Of a stretch of DNA of 64,000 bases, positions 33,948-43,213 are shown piece by piece. The translations under genes and the position numbers were made by a program. Under the pieces are notes generated by a model, which saw only the letters and a list, made by a program, of their open reading frames with translations, was not told the origin of the DNA and made no database searches. Each line of letters opens with the position of its first letter. Position 1 is the stretch's first letter. The stretch is from Streptomyces griseorubiginosus (lineage in GTDB: Bacteria > Actinomycetota > Actinomycetes > Streptomycetales > Streptomycetaceae), in NCBI RefSeq assembly GCF_001514195.1, contig NZ_KQ948743.1, positions 205,585 to 269,584 of the forward strand, read 5' to 3'.

Positions 33948-35266
33948 TGACGTTTCCCTTCGATCGGGGGTGTCGCCCGGGAGGGCGGGTCTTCGCAGAA
34001 CGCGGTCTGTACGACGTCGAGGAAGTCTTCTTCGGCCTGGAGCGTGGCCGGTACCTCGTTGAGCGCGACGGCGACGGTCCGTCCGCCCGGACCCACCGCG
34101 GTCAGGGCCCGATGCCCTCCAGGAACGGTCCCGGCGTGTCCCCACCACCGGCCGCCGCAGCGCAGCGGCGAGGAGATCAGGCCGAGCCCGTACCGGGCGC
34201 CGGGCCAGAGGCGGTCGGGGTCGGCGGCCACCGTGCGCCGCATCTCGGCGAGTTGGGCCGCGGGCAGCAGCCGGCCGCCGAACAGCGCGCTGATGAACCG
34301 GCTCAGGTCGTCGGGCGAGGAGACCAGCGCGCCGCCGACCCCGCCGAAGGTCGTGTTCCAGGCGGTGCCGTCCACGAGACGGCCGTCCTCCGCCGTGAAG
34401 TAACTGCGCGAGTGCGGTCCTCGGATGCGGATCTCGTCCCCGGGCCAGTACGTGTCGCGCAGTCCGAGGGGCCGGATGACGCGACGGGTGATCTCCGCCT
34501 CCGGCGCGTGTCCGGTGACTTCACGGATGATCATTCCCGCGAGGAGGTAGTTGGTGGTGGCGTAGTGCCAGGCACCGCTCGGGCGGGGCAGGTCGAGGGC
34601 GCGGGCGACGAGTTCGCGTGGCTCGAAGTGGCGGTACCGCAGGCGTTCGAACTGCTCCCATTCCGGGGCGTCGAGGTAGTCGGGCAGCCCGCTGGTGTGC
34701 CGCAGCAGCTGCCGTACGGTGATGTGGCGGCCGTCGTATCCGTTGCGCCGGATGACACCTGGCAGGTAGCGGTCGACGGGGGCGTCGAGCGCGAGCCGGT
34801 GTTCGGCGGCGAGTTGCAGGACGACCGTCGCGGTGAACGTCTTGGTGACACTGCCGGCCCGCAGTCGGTCGGTTGCGTTCATGGGGCGACCGGAACCCAG
34901 GTCCGCCGTTCCGGCGCTTTCGGTCCAACTCCCGCAGCGTGCGGGCGTGTTGGTGTTTCTGACGAGAACTACGGCCCCGGTGATCCGGTCCCGGCCGGTC
35001 AGGGTGCGCAGCGCCTGACGCAGTTCGGCGTGAGGTTCGCAGACGGGCTGGGGCCGGGCGGCGGGCTGGGGCGCGGCGGCGGGTTGTGGGGCGGCGGCGG
35101 GCAGTGGTGTGGCCGCCTGTGGTGCGGCGGAGGGCAGTGGTGCGGTCGTCTGTGGTGCGGTGTCCGGTAACGCTGCGGCCGGAGCGGCGGGCATGACGAC
35201 AGCGGCCAACAGGGCTGCTACGCCTGCGCGTCCACTCGTCGTCGAGGGAAGAGGGAAGAGCGCCAT
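33944..35266 (-). CDS. Secreted serine hydrolase, beta-lactamase class C / D,D-peptidase-like
   Basis: A 440-residue exported serine hydrolase. After an Ala-rich signal peptide comes a low-complexity linker of Ala-Pro-Gln repeats (about residues 35-75). The catalytic domain follows, with SxxK as SVTK in RAGSVTKTF, YxN as HYATTNYLL, and the C-terminal HAGTVPGGH in place of KTG. ATG 35266 is preferred over a TTG nine bases upstream. It may act on peptidoglycan peptides or D-peptides; antibiotic hydrolysis is not implied. It overlaps the TAP-family gene by 4 bases. Confidence 0.88.
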   Translation of the reverse strand: MALFPLPSTTSGRAGVAALLAAVVMPAAPAAALPDTAPQTTAPLPSAAPQAATPLPAAAPQPAAAPQPAARPQPVCEPHAELRQALRTLTGRDRITGAVVLVRNTNTPARCGSWTESAGTADLGSGRPMNATDRLRAGSVTKTFTATVVLQLAAEHRLALDAPVDRYLPGVIRRNGYDGRHITVRQLLRHTSGLPDYLDAPEWEQFERLRYRHFEPRELVARALDLPRPSGAWHYATTNYLLAGMIIREVTGHAPEAEITRRVIRPLGLRDTYWPGDEIRIRGPHSRSYFTAEDGRLVDGTAWNTTFGGVGGALVSSPDDLSRFISALFGGRLLPAAQLAEMRRTVAADPDRLWPGARYGLGLISSPLRCGGRWWGHAGTVPGGHRALTAVGPGGRTVAVALNEVPATLQAEEDFLDVVQTAFCEDPPSRATPPIEGKRQ

Positions 35267-35468
35267 GCGCCACAACGCTAGGCAGGCGCCGCGACGAGGT
35301 CACTCGGGCTGGCGGGCCCTTCGCGGGTGGGGGCAGCCGTAGCGAGAACCTCCGGCACACCCCAGCACCGGCCGGCAGGTCGACGCTCGTGTGGTCTGTG
35401 ACACCGCTGTGACCGGAGGTGTGGGTTCCACCACAGCTCACCCGAGGAACGCCTGGTGAGGTGGACGG

Positions 35469-36479
35469 ATGCCGACCCTCCCCCGCACCTCAGCATCCGT
35501 CCTCGCCGCGACTCTGCTGCTCGCCGCCTGTGGCACCGAGGGTGGCGCCCCGCCGGGCGGTGAAAACGGCGAAGCCCCTGTCCAGGCCGAGGTGTTGTGC
35601 CCCACGGACCACTCGGCGTACGGCGACACCCAGCCCTCCGAACCGTCTCCCCGCCCCTCCGGCCGGCCGTCCGCATTGCCCCTGCCCTCCGCCGAGGGCG
35701 CGACCGAGAACGGCGTCAGAATCACCGCGTTGCACTCCTGGGGCCCGGAGAGCGGCTGCGCGGGGGTCGACTACAGCGCGGACTTCGAACTCACCAACCA
35801 GCTGACAGAAGCAGCCACTTACACCCTCACCTTCGGGTTCCTGTCGGCGAGCGGCGGTGCGGTCGACCACGGTGAGCGGACCGTCGAGGCGGTCGGGCCG
35901 GGGCGGACGGTGAAGGGAACCGTCACCATGAACGAGACACTCGGCAACCCGCCCGCGGTGACGGGCGTGGAGGTGACCAAGGTACGCAGCGTTCCGGCAG
36001 CCGAGGCGTCCTCCGCCTCGGGAACGTGTCCGAAGTCGGGCGTGCACGTCTACGCCGACGAGGGGGACGCGGCCATGGGCTTGCGGGTCGTCGGCCTGCA
36101 TCTGGTCAACTGCGGCACGCTTCCGTACCGGCTCGACGGCTATCCCGAGCTCGAACTCCAGGACGAGGCCCACAAGCCCGTGGACGGCGTACGGATCCTG
36201 GAGGGGACCGACCGGATCAGTACCGGGCTCGGAGGGGACGGCAGCCCCGAGGCCGTGGTGCTGGGACCGGGTGAGGCAGCGGTGATGAGCCTGGCCTGGC
36301 GCAACACCACCCAGGCCGGGGAACCGGTGAACGCGCCGTACGTCCGGGTGTGGGCCAGGCCCGCTGCCACTCCGGTGATGGTCGTACCGGAGCTCGATCT
36401 CGGCACGACCGGCCGGCTCGGCGTCGGCCCGTGGCGCAAGGACGAGACGAACCGGGGTGCCGGCGGTACGCGTCCGTGA
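35469..36479 (+). CDS. DUF4232 lipoprotein
   Basis: A 336-residue predicted lipoprotein, with lipobox LLLAACG near residue 21 followed by a disordered Gly/Pro/Ser-rich spacer to about residue 75. The C-terminal half is the DUF4232 beta-sandwich: GLRVVGLHLVNCGTLPYRLDGYPELELQD. A preceding beta domain (SADFELTNQLTEAATYTLTF) looks like a second extracellular module. ATG 35469 opens a good signal peptide. Function of DUF4232 is unknown; it is common in streptomycetes on the outer face of the membrane. Confidence 0.88.
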   Translation: MPTLPRTSASVLAATLLLAACGTEGGAPPGGENGEAPVQAEVLCPTDHSAYGDTQPSEPSPRPSGRPSALPLPSAEGATENGVRITALHSWGPESGCAGVDYSADFELTNQLTEAATYTLTFGFLSASGGAVDHGERTVEAVGPGRTVKGTVTMNETLGNPPAVTGVEVTKVRSVPAAEASSASGTCPKSGVHVYADEGDAAMGLRVVGLHLVNCGTLPYRLDGYPELELQDEAHKPVDGVRILEGTDRISTGLGGDGSPEAVVLGPGEAAVMSLAWRNTTQAGEPVNAPYVRVWARPAATPVMVVPELDLGTTGRLGVGPWRKDETNRGAGGTRP

Positions 36480-36694
36480 CCGCACTCCTGGTCGACACGA
36501 CGCGTCGATGGGGTCGCGGCCGTCCGCTCGCGCGAGCGCTGCGACACAAAGCCCCAGGTCATCGCCGCCACTCTCCCGCCGGAACGAGCACCGCACACGT
36601 CCCGAGCGGCAGCTGTGCCGGGAGGTTTCCGTCACAGAAATGATGTGTGCCGCGCCTGAATGGGAAAACGAGACCGTAACCCAAGGAGGATGGC

Positions 36695-37888
36695 ATGGCG
36701 GGCGATCGGATCGGACTGGCTGAGGTGCTGGCGGCGGCTGAGGACGCCGCGCCGGTCAGCTCTCTCGATGTCGTGGCACGCAATCTGCGCGATCGATTCG
36801 GTGCCCGGTACGTGTCCTTCCTGTTCGTCGACATGGTGGGCCAACGCCTGCTGCGGGTCAGCGAAGAGGCCGGCGCGCCACAGGAGCGGTACGCCGAGCA
36901 GGTCTCGCTCATCGGTGACGGTGCGTACGGGGAGGTCCTGCGCACCCAGAAGGTCGTGTGCGTTCCCAAGGCCGGGGAGGGTGTGAGCGTCTTCGCGCCC
37001 GTCTCGAACCGGGGCGACACCATCGGCATCCTGGAGCTCGTCCTCACCCGCACCGACGAAGACGTCCTGGAACAGGTGGAGGAGGCCGCGCACGCGCTGG
37101 CGTACATCATCGTGACCGACCGCCGTTTCACCGACCTCTACCACTGGGGCAACCGCACCACCCCGGTCAGCCTCGCCGCCGAGATCCAGCGCCAGCTCCT
37201 GCCGTCGGCCGCCTCCTGCGAGGCTCCCGAGTTCGCCCTCGCCGGCGCTCTCGTCCCGGCCGCGGACATCGCCGGTGACACCTACGACTACTCGCTCGAC
37301 CGGGACACCCTGCACCTGTCCGTCACCGACGCCATGGGCCACGACGTAGACGCGGCCCTCATGGCCACCCTCCTGGTCAACGCCTCCCGCGGTGCACGGC
37401 GGGCCGGGGCGGGCCTCGCCGAGCAGGCGCGCTCGACCCACCAGGCCCTCCTCGACCACGGAAGACGCACCTTCGCCACCGGCCAGCTGCTGCGCATCGC
37501 TCTGGACGGCAGCACGGCCCAGCTCGTCAACGCCGGGCATCCCTGGCCGCTCCGGCTGCGCGGGAGCGAGGTCAGCGAGGTTTCCCTGGCCGTCAACCTG
37601 CCCTTCGGGGTCGTCGGACAAGGCGCGTACCGGGTGCAGGACATCGATCTGCGTCCCGGTGACCGCCTCGTCCTCTTCACCGACGGCATGGTGGAGCGGC
37701 AGGCGGAGAAGGTGGACCTGCCGGACCTCCTGCACGACACCGCGGCCGAGCACCCGCGGGAGGTCGTGCGCACTCTCGTCGACGCGGTCACCGACGCCTG
37801 CGACGGCCACGTACTGGACGACGCGACCGTCCTGTGCCTGGACTGGCACGGCCCCCGGCCCACCGACCCCGCGGCGGCGGGCGCCTGA
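36695..37888 (+). CDS. GAF-PP2C (SpoIIE-type) serine phosphatase
   Basis: A 397-residue cytoplasmic phosphatase. GAF-like sensor at about 20-150 (YVSFLFVDMVGQRLLRVSEE), SpoIIE domain from about 170 with ADIAGDTYDYSLD, VTDAMGHDVDAALMATLL and VLFTDGMVERQ. The first Asp motif is GDTYDY, a variant of the usual GGDWYD. ATG 36695 follows AAGGAGG. It is a single gene without an adjacent STAS or kinase, so its phosphoprotein partner is not identifiable here. It is a separate lineage from the PAS-GAF-PP2C at 27548. Confidence 0.9.
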   Translation: MAGDRIGLAEVLAAAEDAAPVSSLDVVARNLRDRFGARYVSFLFVDMVGQRLLRVSEEAGAPQERYAEQVSLIGDGAYGEVLRTQKVVCVPKAGEGVSVFAPVSNRGDTIGILELVLTRTDEDVLEQVEEAAHALAYIIVTDRRFTDLYHWGNRTTPVSLAAEIQRQLLPSAASCEAPEFALAGALVPAADIAGDTYDYSLDRDTLHLSVTDAMGHDVDAALMATLLVNASRGARRAGAGLAEQARSTHQALLDHGRRTFATGQLLRIALDGSTAQLVNAGHPWPLRLRGSEVSEVSLAVNLPFGVVGQGAYRVQDIDLRPGDRLVLFTDGMVERQAEKVDLPDLLHDTAAEHPREVVRTLVDAVTDACDGHVLDDATVLCLDWHGPRPTDPAAAGA

Positions 37889-37945
37889 GCCGGCGAAAAG
37901 GCTCCCTAGGTCGACCTGATTTAGTCGTCGGAAGGTGGTCGGGGC

Positions 37946-39043
37946 ATGATCTCCGCTGTGCATGAGGACGAGAAGGCTCGCGGGAGCGCGCCGTACGCCC
38001 TGATCGAGGCGGAGCACGGCCACAGCTGGGGCGTCTGCGCCGAAGTGGACGGGCTGTACGGAGAATGCCAGCGCGGGACGTACGAGTTGTTCGGCTGGGT
38101 TCCGGAGGGATCCGACGTCGCGAACTGGATTGGCAGCAGGGTGTGGCTGGTGCCGGAGGATGAGGCATGCGATGCCTGGCTGCTGGAGGACGTGGAGAGT
38201 TTGGAGCAGGCCTCCGGGACGGACAGTCGGGTGCTCACCGGCCTGGACGACTACGAAGGCCCGCCCGAGGGTTACAGGGGGCGTGTTCGCGTGCACGACG
38301 GGCATCGATGGCTCGGCTCCTGCCGGGAGTTCACCCGCGTCCTGTCGTCTGAGCAGGCACCTGCACCACTTGTCCTGCGAGGGTTCGCCCCGAGTGATCG
38401 GCTCAGGGCGGCACTGGGCAAGGGCACGGGCCGGGCCCTGGACCTGGAGGAGGCCGCGTTGGAGGTATGGGACGGCCAAGGAGAGATGCTCACTGAGCGG
38501 CTGCTGTGGACCACGATCAGCGCCTGGCGCCCCTCCTCTTACGGGGCGGACCTGATAGACCTTGAGCTCGACGGAAGCGGCTTCACACCGGTCCCCGAAT
38601 ACGCCAGGTCGACCTGGGAGCGGTGGCTCACTGGACCGCCGGCCGCCATGAACACCTGGGCCGGCCTCGACACTCGCCGCCGCGGGGCCTGGCATGACCT
38701 TGTACGCGAGCGGGGCTGCCGACGATCCCACAGTAACCGGCCGACCGGTCACGCCTACGAACTCGACGGCCGTTACGTCACCGACGAACCAGCCCTCTAC
38801 CTGTCGCTCGGCGAGGCGGTCAACGGACCCGGCGGCTACTTCGGCGGCTGCCTCGCCGCCCTCGACGATTGCCTGCGCGGCACCTTCGGCTACACCGCTC
38901 CCGCCACCTTGCTCTGGCGAGACGCCGCGACCGCGCGCGAGCACCTGTCCCACGCCCTGACACCGGACGGCCGGCCCTACGACTTGTTCACAACAGTCCT
39001 TGAAACTCTGGCCGAGGGCGGCATGGCCGTCACCTTGGCATGA
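37946..39043 (+). CDS. Protein with C-terminal barstar-like domain (possible RNase inhibitor/immunity protein)
   Basis: A 365-residue cytoplasmic protein. The last ~95 residues match a barstar fold: HAYELDGRYVTDEPALYLSL, then GGYFGGCLAALDDCLRGTFG, which carries the YFGxxLxALxDCL signature of barnase inhibitors. The N-terminal ~260 residues repeat a pattern of short beta-rich segments and are not recognised. ATG 37946 has GGAAGG upstream. No barnase-like RNase or polymorphic toxin is adjacent, so this could be an orphan immunity gene. The domain call is made from motif order only. Confidence 0.75.
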   Translation: MISAVHEDEKARGSAPYALIEAEHGHSWGVCAEVDGLYGECQRGTYELFGWVPEGSDVANWIGSRVWLVPEDEACDAWLLEDVESLEQASGTDSRVLTGLDDYEGPPEGYRGRVRVHDGHRWLGSCREFTRVLSSEQAPAPLVLRGFAPSDRLRAALGKGTGRALDLEEAALEVWDGQGEMLTERLLWTTISAWRPSSYGADLIDLELDGSGFTPVPEYARSTWERWLTGPPAAMNTWAGLDTRRRGAWHDLVRERGCRRSHSNRPTGHAYELDGRYVTDEPALYLSLGEAVNGPGGYFGGCLAALDDCLRGTFGYTAPATLLWRDAATAREHLSHALTPDGRPYDLFTTVLETLAEGGMAVTLA

Positions 39044-39281
39044 TCCGCTGTCCGATCTCTCTGACGCTCTTGCACAAGGGCTCCAGCTGTCGAACCGTGC
39101 CAACTGGAGTGCTCAGCACCATCTGAAATGGCTTGTCCCAAGGTCGGTCGTCGACCAGGATCAGCTCATGACAACCAGAAAGGGCCATGCCTTCTAGGCA
39201 GCCCGCTCCGCTCTCCACCGCTGTCGCCGCAGCGCAGTACCCGCCGGTTGTGACCGACCGCCCCACCCAGGAGAGCCCACC

Positions 39282-40139
39282 GTGCAGAGGACCGTCCTCG
39301 TTCCCTACGCCCATCTGCCCCATGCCCTCCATGTTCTTACCAGTACCGTCGACGTCTTCGGTACCGCCCACTGGCTGCTTGCCGACCCTGTTCCGCAGCC
39401 TGGCGACGCTGTCCGGCCCTTTGACGCGCTGGTTGTCTCCGTCGATCCGGACGGCAACGCCGAACTCACCGAGCTGAGCGCCGTGCGCGCCCGCAGGCCG
39501 CGCCTGGACCGCCTGCCCGACGGTGGGTTCGTAGTCGCCGCGTCTCGCGCCCGCCGATACGAGGACGCCAACCAGGTCCAGGTCTTCGACACGTTCGGCC
39601 GTGAGACCTTGTCCTTCTCCGTCGGGGACGCCATCGAGCACCTGCTCGTGGACGAGGCCAGCCGTATCTGGGTCGGGCACTTCGACGAGAACCCCGTGGG
39701 AATCCGCTGCTGGAGCGCCACCGGCCAACTTACTTGGACATCACACGACGCCGACATTCCCGGCCTCTTCGACTGCTACGCCCTGAACGTGTCGGGCACC
39801 ATCGCCTGGGCCTGCCCGTACACGGACTTCCCGCTCGTCGAGATACGCCCCGACCGCACCCACCGGCCCGTGAGAGTGTGGGCGAACCGCGTACGAGGCG
39901 CCAAAGCGGTGGCAGTCCACGGTGAGCAGGTCGCCTTCTATGGAGGGTACGGCGAAGAGCAGGACCGGCTCGCCCACGGAGAGATCGTGGAAACATCCGT
40001 CGAGCCGTCGGACGCAGGCCTGCTCACCCTGCCCGATGGCTCTGCCCCCGGCCGTCGGCGGGTTGTCGGCCGAGGAAGCAGGATCTACGTCCAGGCCGAG
40101 CCGTTCACTACCTGGGGCGTGTTCGACCTCAGCAGCTGA
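39282..40139 (+). CDS. Uncharacterised beta-propeller-like protein
   Basis: A 285-residue protein without signal peptide. It has repeated short beta-strand segments such as GGFVVAASRARRYEDANQVQV, DEASRIWVGHFDENPVGIRC and GTIAWACPYTDFPLVEIRPD, as in propeller or WD-like proteins. Similar streptomycete proteins are annotated as hypothetical. The start is GTG 39282 after AGGAG with good spacing. It lies in an accessory segment with the barstar-domain gene and a frameshifted gene. No enzyme motif is seen. Confidence 0.75.
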   Translation: MQRTVLVPYAHLPHALHVLTSTVDVFGTAHWLLADPVPQPGDAVRPFDALVVSVDPDGNAELTELSAVRARRPRLDRLPDGGFVVAASRARRYEDANQVQVFDTFGRETLSFSVGDAIEHLLVDEASRIWVGHFDENPVGIRCWSATGQLTWTSHDADIPGLFDCYALNVSGTIAWACPYTDFPLVEIRPDRTHRPVRVWANRVRGAKAVAVHGEQVAFYGGYGEEQDRLAHGEIVETSVEPSDAGLLTLPDGSAPGRRRVVGRGSRIYVQAEPFTTWGVFDLSS

Positions 40140-40158
40140 TCCCCCTTCGGACCTCGCA

Positions 40159-40568
40159 GTGAGCAACGTGCCGCCGTCCCTCGTCCACCGGATCATCAAG
40201 TACGACCCTGCAGACCGTGATGAACACGGCCACTACACCGGTGCCGAGGAGGCGGTCAGTGACCGTGGGCTCGTAGAAGCCGCTGACCTCGCGGTGATCG
40301 CCGCCTTCGCGGAGGCCTCAGGCATCGATCGGCTGGAGATCCGCGAGCCCGCAGTCACCGGGTTCGTCCACTCGACGTGCAGCCGTCGGATGGGACACAT
40401 GGTCTCTGGTCTCGGCGGACTCATCCCGTCCGATCTCGCTGGCCACCACGACTGGGCCGAGGGTTTCCTTCCGGTCGCTCTGGAGCCGGTCGAGTCGTGC
40501 TCCGCAACGAAGGTCAACAAGCCTTCGAACTGCCGCACCCGTCGGAACACGCTTCAGCGGCGTCATGA
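40159..40568 (+). pseudogene. Frameshifted hypothetical gene (PPSLVHRIIKYDPADRDEHG family)
   Basis: The frame from GTG 40159 (or GTG 40168) reads VPPSLVHRIIKYDPADRDEHG and continues coherently to about FLPVALEP near 40490. Thereafter the meaningful C-terminus, VVLRNEGQQAFELPHPSEHA, is in another frame and stops at about 40568. This points to a single frameshift near 40490-40500. The original frame then has no stop before the next gene at 40747, so it reads through in frame into it. I recognise the N-terminus as a hypothetical streptomycete family of unknown function. Confidence 0.55.
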
Positions 40569-40746
40569 CGGCGCCCCGACCGGCGGCATCACGACCCTCC
40601 AACTCCCCCTCACAGGGCCGGCGTTCAACCGAACGGCTGAATCCCCGCACAGCTTATGGGCGACGCGGAACGGCCCTGTAGGTCGGCACTCTGGTTTCGC
40701 CGCCGCATACGGAAGGTGGCGGCGGAACCAGGAGGAACCCCCCACC

Positions 40747-41895
40747 ATGCGCAGCAACTTCAGCAGGCGTCGGCTGCTCACGACCGGTGCCGGCGTCGCG
40801 CTCGGCGGTGCCGCCGCCGTAGCCACGCAGAGCACGGCGAGCGCCGCCCCGGCCGGCGGCACGTCCCTCACCGGTGTCCGCGAGGAGACGCGCTCCCTCG
40901 ACGAGCTCTACGAGGCGGCGATCGCCGAGGGCGGCAGGCTCGTCCTGTACCAGGGCGGGGACGTCGACAGCCAGGCCGCCGGGGTGCGGACCGCGTGGGC
41001 CGCGCGCTTCCCCAAGGTCGAGCTGACGGCCGTCGTGGACTACAGCAAGTACCACGACGTCCGTGTCGACAACCAGCTCGCCACCGGCACCCTGGTCCCG
41101 GACGTCGTCCAGCTCCAGACGCTCCAGGACTTCACCCGCTGGAAGCGCGAGGGCAAGCTGCTGCGCTACAAGCCGGCCGGCTTCTCCAAGGTCCACAAGG
41201 GCTTCAAGGACCCGGACGGCGCATGGACGGCGCTGATGGTCATCGCCTTCAGCTTCATGTACGACATCCAGGGCGCCGGAGCCGACGCGCCGAAGACCGC
41301 ACTGGACTTGATCGACCCGCGCTGGAAGGGCGCCATCGCCTCCTCCTACCCCAACGACGACGACGCGGTGCTCTACCTGTACCACCTCTACCAGCAGCGC
41401 TACGGCTGGGACTGGGTGGCGAAGTTCGCCGCGCAGCAGCCACAGTTCGCCCGTGGGACGAACACGCCGGGCGCCGCGGTGAACGGCGGGACGAAGACCA
41501 TCGGGGTCGGCGGCTCGGGCAGCCTGCTGTCGTCGTCCAGCACGGTGAAGTGGGTCGTGCCCGGGGGCGACCACCCCTTCATGGCGTGGGGCCAGCGCGC
41601 CGCGATCCTGAAGAAGGCGGCCCACCCCGCGGCCGCCAAGCTGTACCTGAACTGGCAGTTGTCCGAGGAGCGCCAGAAGGCCGCCTTCAACGGCTGGTCG
41701 GTGCGCACCGACGTCACCCCGAACCCGAGCCTGAAGCCCGTGTGGGAGTTCCCGAACGCCCACGTGGACGGCTTCCCCGCGTTCATGGAGGACCGGGCGA
41801 CGGTCGAGCGCCTGAAGCAGACCTTCTCCCTGTACTTCGGCGAAGTGCAGGGCCCCCCGTCGCCGGGCTGGCTCGGCCTGCACCCCGGAGCCTGA
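40747..41895 (+). CDS. Tat-exported ABC transporter substrate-binding protein (iron/thiamine-type, SBP_bac_6-like)
   Basis: A 382-residue extracellular binding protein. The N-terminus has a Tat signal (FSRRRLLTTGAG) with a cleavage region near TASAAPAGG. The mature part is a type II binding fold: AIAEGGRLVLYQGGDVDSQ, LIDPRWKGAIASSYPNDDD and KLYLNWQLSEERQKA, typical of Fe3+/spermidine-like receptors. GGAGG lies 12 bases before ATG 40747. No permease or ATPase is nearby, so it is an orphan receptor or uses a distant transporter. The ligand is unknown. Confidence 0.88.
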   Translation: MRSNFSRRRLLTTGAGVALGGAAAVATQSTASAAPAGGTSLTGVREETRSLDELYEAAIAEGGRLVLYQGGDVDSQAAGVRTAWAARFPKVELTAVVDYSKYHDVRVDNQLATGTLVPDVVQLQTLQDFTRWKREGKLLRYKPAGFSKVHKGFKDPDGAWTALMVIAFSFMYDIQGAGADAPKTALDLIDPRWKGAIASSYPNDDDAVLYLYHLYQQRYGWDWVAKFAAQQPQFARGTNTPGAAVNGGTKTIGVGGSGSLLSSSSTVKWVVPGGDHPFMAWGQRAAILKKAAHPAAAKLYLNWQLSEERQKAAFNGWSVRTDVTPNPSLKPVWEFPNAHVDGFPAFMEDRATVERLKQTFSLYFGEVQGPPSPGWLGLHPGA

Positions 41896-42007
41896 CATCA
41901 GCGCGGGCACGGCAGCACCTGGGCGCTTACCGCAGCCTCACAGGTCGGGCCCTAGGATGCGGTCCCTGTGGTCGCGTCCGGACGGCCCGCACCAGGGAGC
42001 AGCAGCC

Positions 42008-43213
42008 GTGCCCGTCCCCCGTCTCGCCGTCCACCGGTCCGCCGGGTTCGCGCGGTGCCTGCCGCACCTGGTGTTCCTGGTCGCGGCCGGCGGGACGCTC
42101 GTACGGCTCGTCGAGCTGAACCATGAGCTGTGCTGGCGGGTCGCGCCGCCCACCGCCGCTATGGCCGTGCTCTACGCGGCCGGACTGGCCCGGTGGGACC
42201 GGCTGGGCCGGGCCCGGACGCTGCTGTTGGGCGTCCTTCTGCTGCTGTGGACCTCGGTGGTGCTCTCCCTGACCGGCGCACTGGCCTCCGGATACGCGTG
42301 GCTGGCGGTGCCCTTCGCGGTGCTGACGATGCGGATGCCCACACGCGCGGAGCGGGCCGTGACGCTCGGCGTCATCACGGCACTGCTGCCGGCCCTCCTG
42401 GTGCGGGCCTACGGCGGGTTCGACCTCGAAGTCCTGGCACCGCCGGTGGCCGCCGTGTGGGCCACCGTGCTGCTGTACCGCGACCAGCAGCGCCTCACCC
42501 GCGAGTTGTCCGACACGCGCGGCGAACTGGCCCGGCAGCAGCGTGAGGCCGGGCGGCTGGCGGAGCGGGCGCGGATCGCCCGGGACCTGCACGACACGCT
42601 CGCGCAGGAGATCGCCGGCAGCCGCATGCTGCTCCAGGCGGCCGACCGCGACTGGGAGCGCCGTCCGGAGGCGGCCCGCCGACAGGTGCAGGTGGTCACC
42701 GAAGCCCTCGGCGAGCACCTCGCGCAGACCCGCGGCATCATCCAGGACCTGACCCCGCCGGTGCTCGCGAGGGACGGTCTGGAGTCGGCGCTGCGCGACC
42801 TGTGCGCTCGTACAGACGCCACCGCCGGGACGCCCCGCGTCACCTTCCGTACCGAGCACGCCGCCTGCCCGCTGCCCACCGAGCGGGCCGTCGCCCTGCT
42901 GCGGGTCACCCAGGGACTCCTCGCGAACGCCTGCGAGCACGCGCGCGCCGACGAAGTGCAGGTCGTCCTGGTGTACGGCCGGCAGGGCGCGGCGGCCGTC
43001 GAGGTGCACGACGACGGGACGGGCTTCGACCCCGCCGCCGTACAGGCAGACGAGAAGGACCGGGGCTTCGGGCTCGACGCGGCCCGGGAGCGCCTGGTCG
43101 CGCTGGGAGGTTCACTCACCGTCGACAGCGCACCGGGACGTGGCACCCGCGTGTGTGCGGCGCTGCGGGAGGCGGCGGGTGCGCAGGCCAGGGTCCCGGT
43201 GGGCGCCCTGTGA
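42008..43213 (+). CDS. Two-component sensor histidine kinase (NarL/DesK-type)
   Basis: A 401-residue membrane kinase. The N-terminal ~150 residues form about five membrane segments, followed by a coiled coil and a HisKA_3 domain with the phospho-acceptor His in RIARDLHDTLAQEIAGS. The HATPase domain shows LLANACEHARADEV, VEVHDDGTGFDP and RGFGLDAARERL. GTG 42008 with GGGAG upstream is preferred to ATG 41957, which would add a hydrophilic tail. It overlaps its response regulator by 4 bases. The signal is unknown. Confidence 0.9.
   Translation: MPVPRLAVHRSAGFARCLPHLVFLVAAGGTLVRLVELNHELCWRVAPPTAAMAVLYAAGLARWDRLGRARTLLLGVLLLLWTSVVLSLTGALASGYAWLAVPFAVLTMRMPTRAERAVTLGVITALLPALLVRAYGGFDLEVLAPPVAAVWATVLLYRDQQRLTRELSDTRGELARQQREAGRLAERARIARDLHDTLAQEIAGSRMLLQAADRDWERRPEAARRQVQVVTEALGEHLAQTRGIIQDLTPPVLARDGLESALRDLCARTDATAGTPRVTFRTEHAACPLPTERAVALLRVTQGLLANACEHARADEVQVVLVYGRQGAAAVEVHDDGTGFDPAAVQADEKDRGFGLDAARERLVALGGSLTVDSAPGRGTRVCAALREAAGAQARVPVGAL

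Noticed and set aside
36632..39103. Very long open frame (over 800 codons) on the minus strand across the GAF-PP2C and barstar genes
   Set aside because: It is antisense to two well-supported genes, has no conserved motif, and shows the Gly/Val/Arg-rich composition of shadow frames in high-G+C DNA.
39922..41895. One 657-codon gene fusing a hypothetical protein to the Tat binding protein
   Set aside because: The second part has its own ribosome-binding site and Tat signal at ATG 40747, which would be buried in a fusion. The open frame between them results from a frameshift in the first gene.
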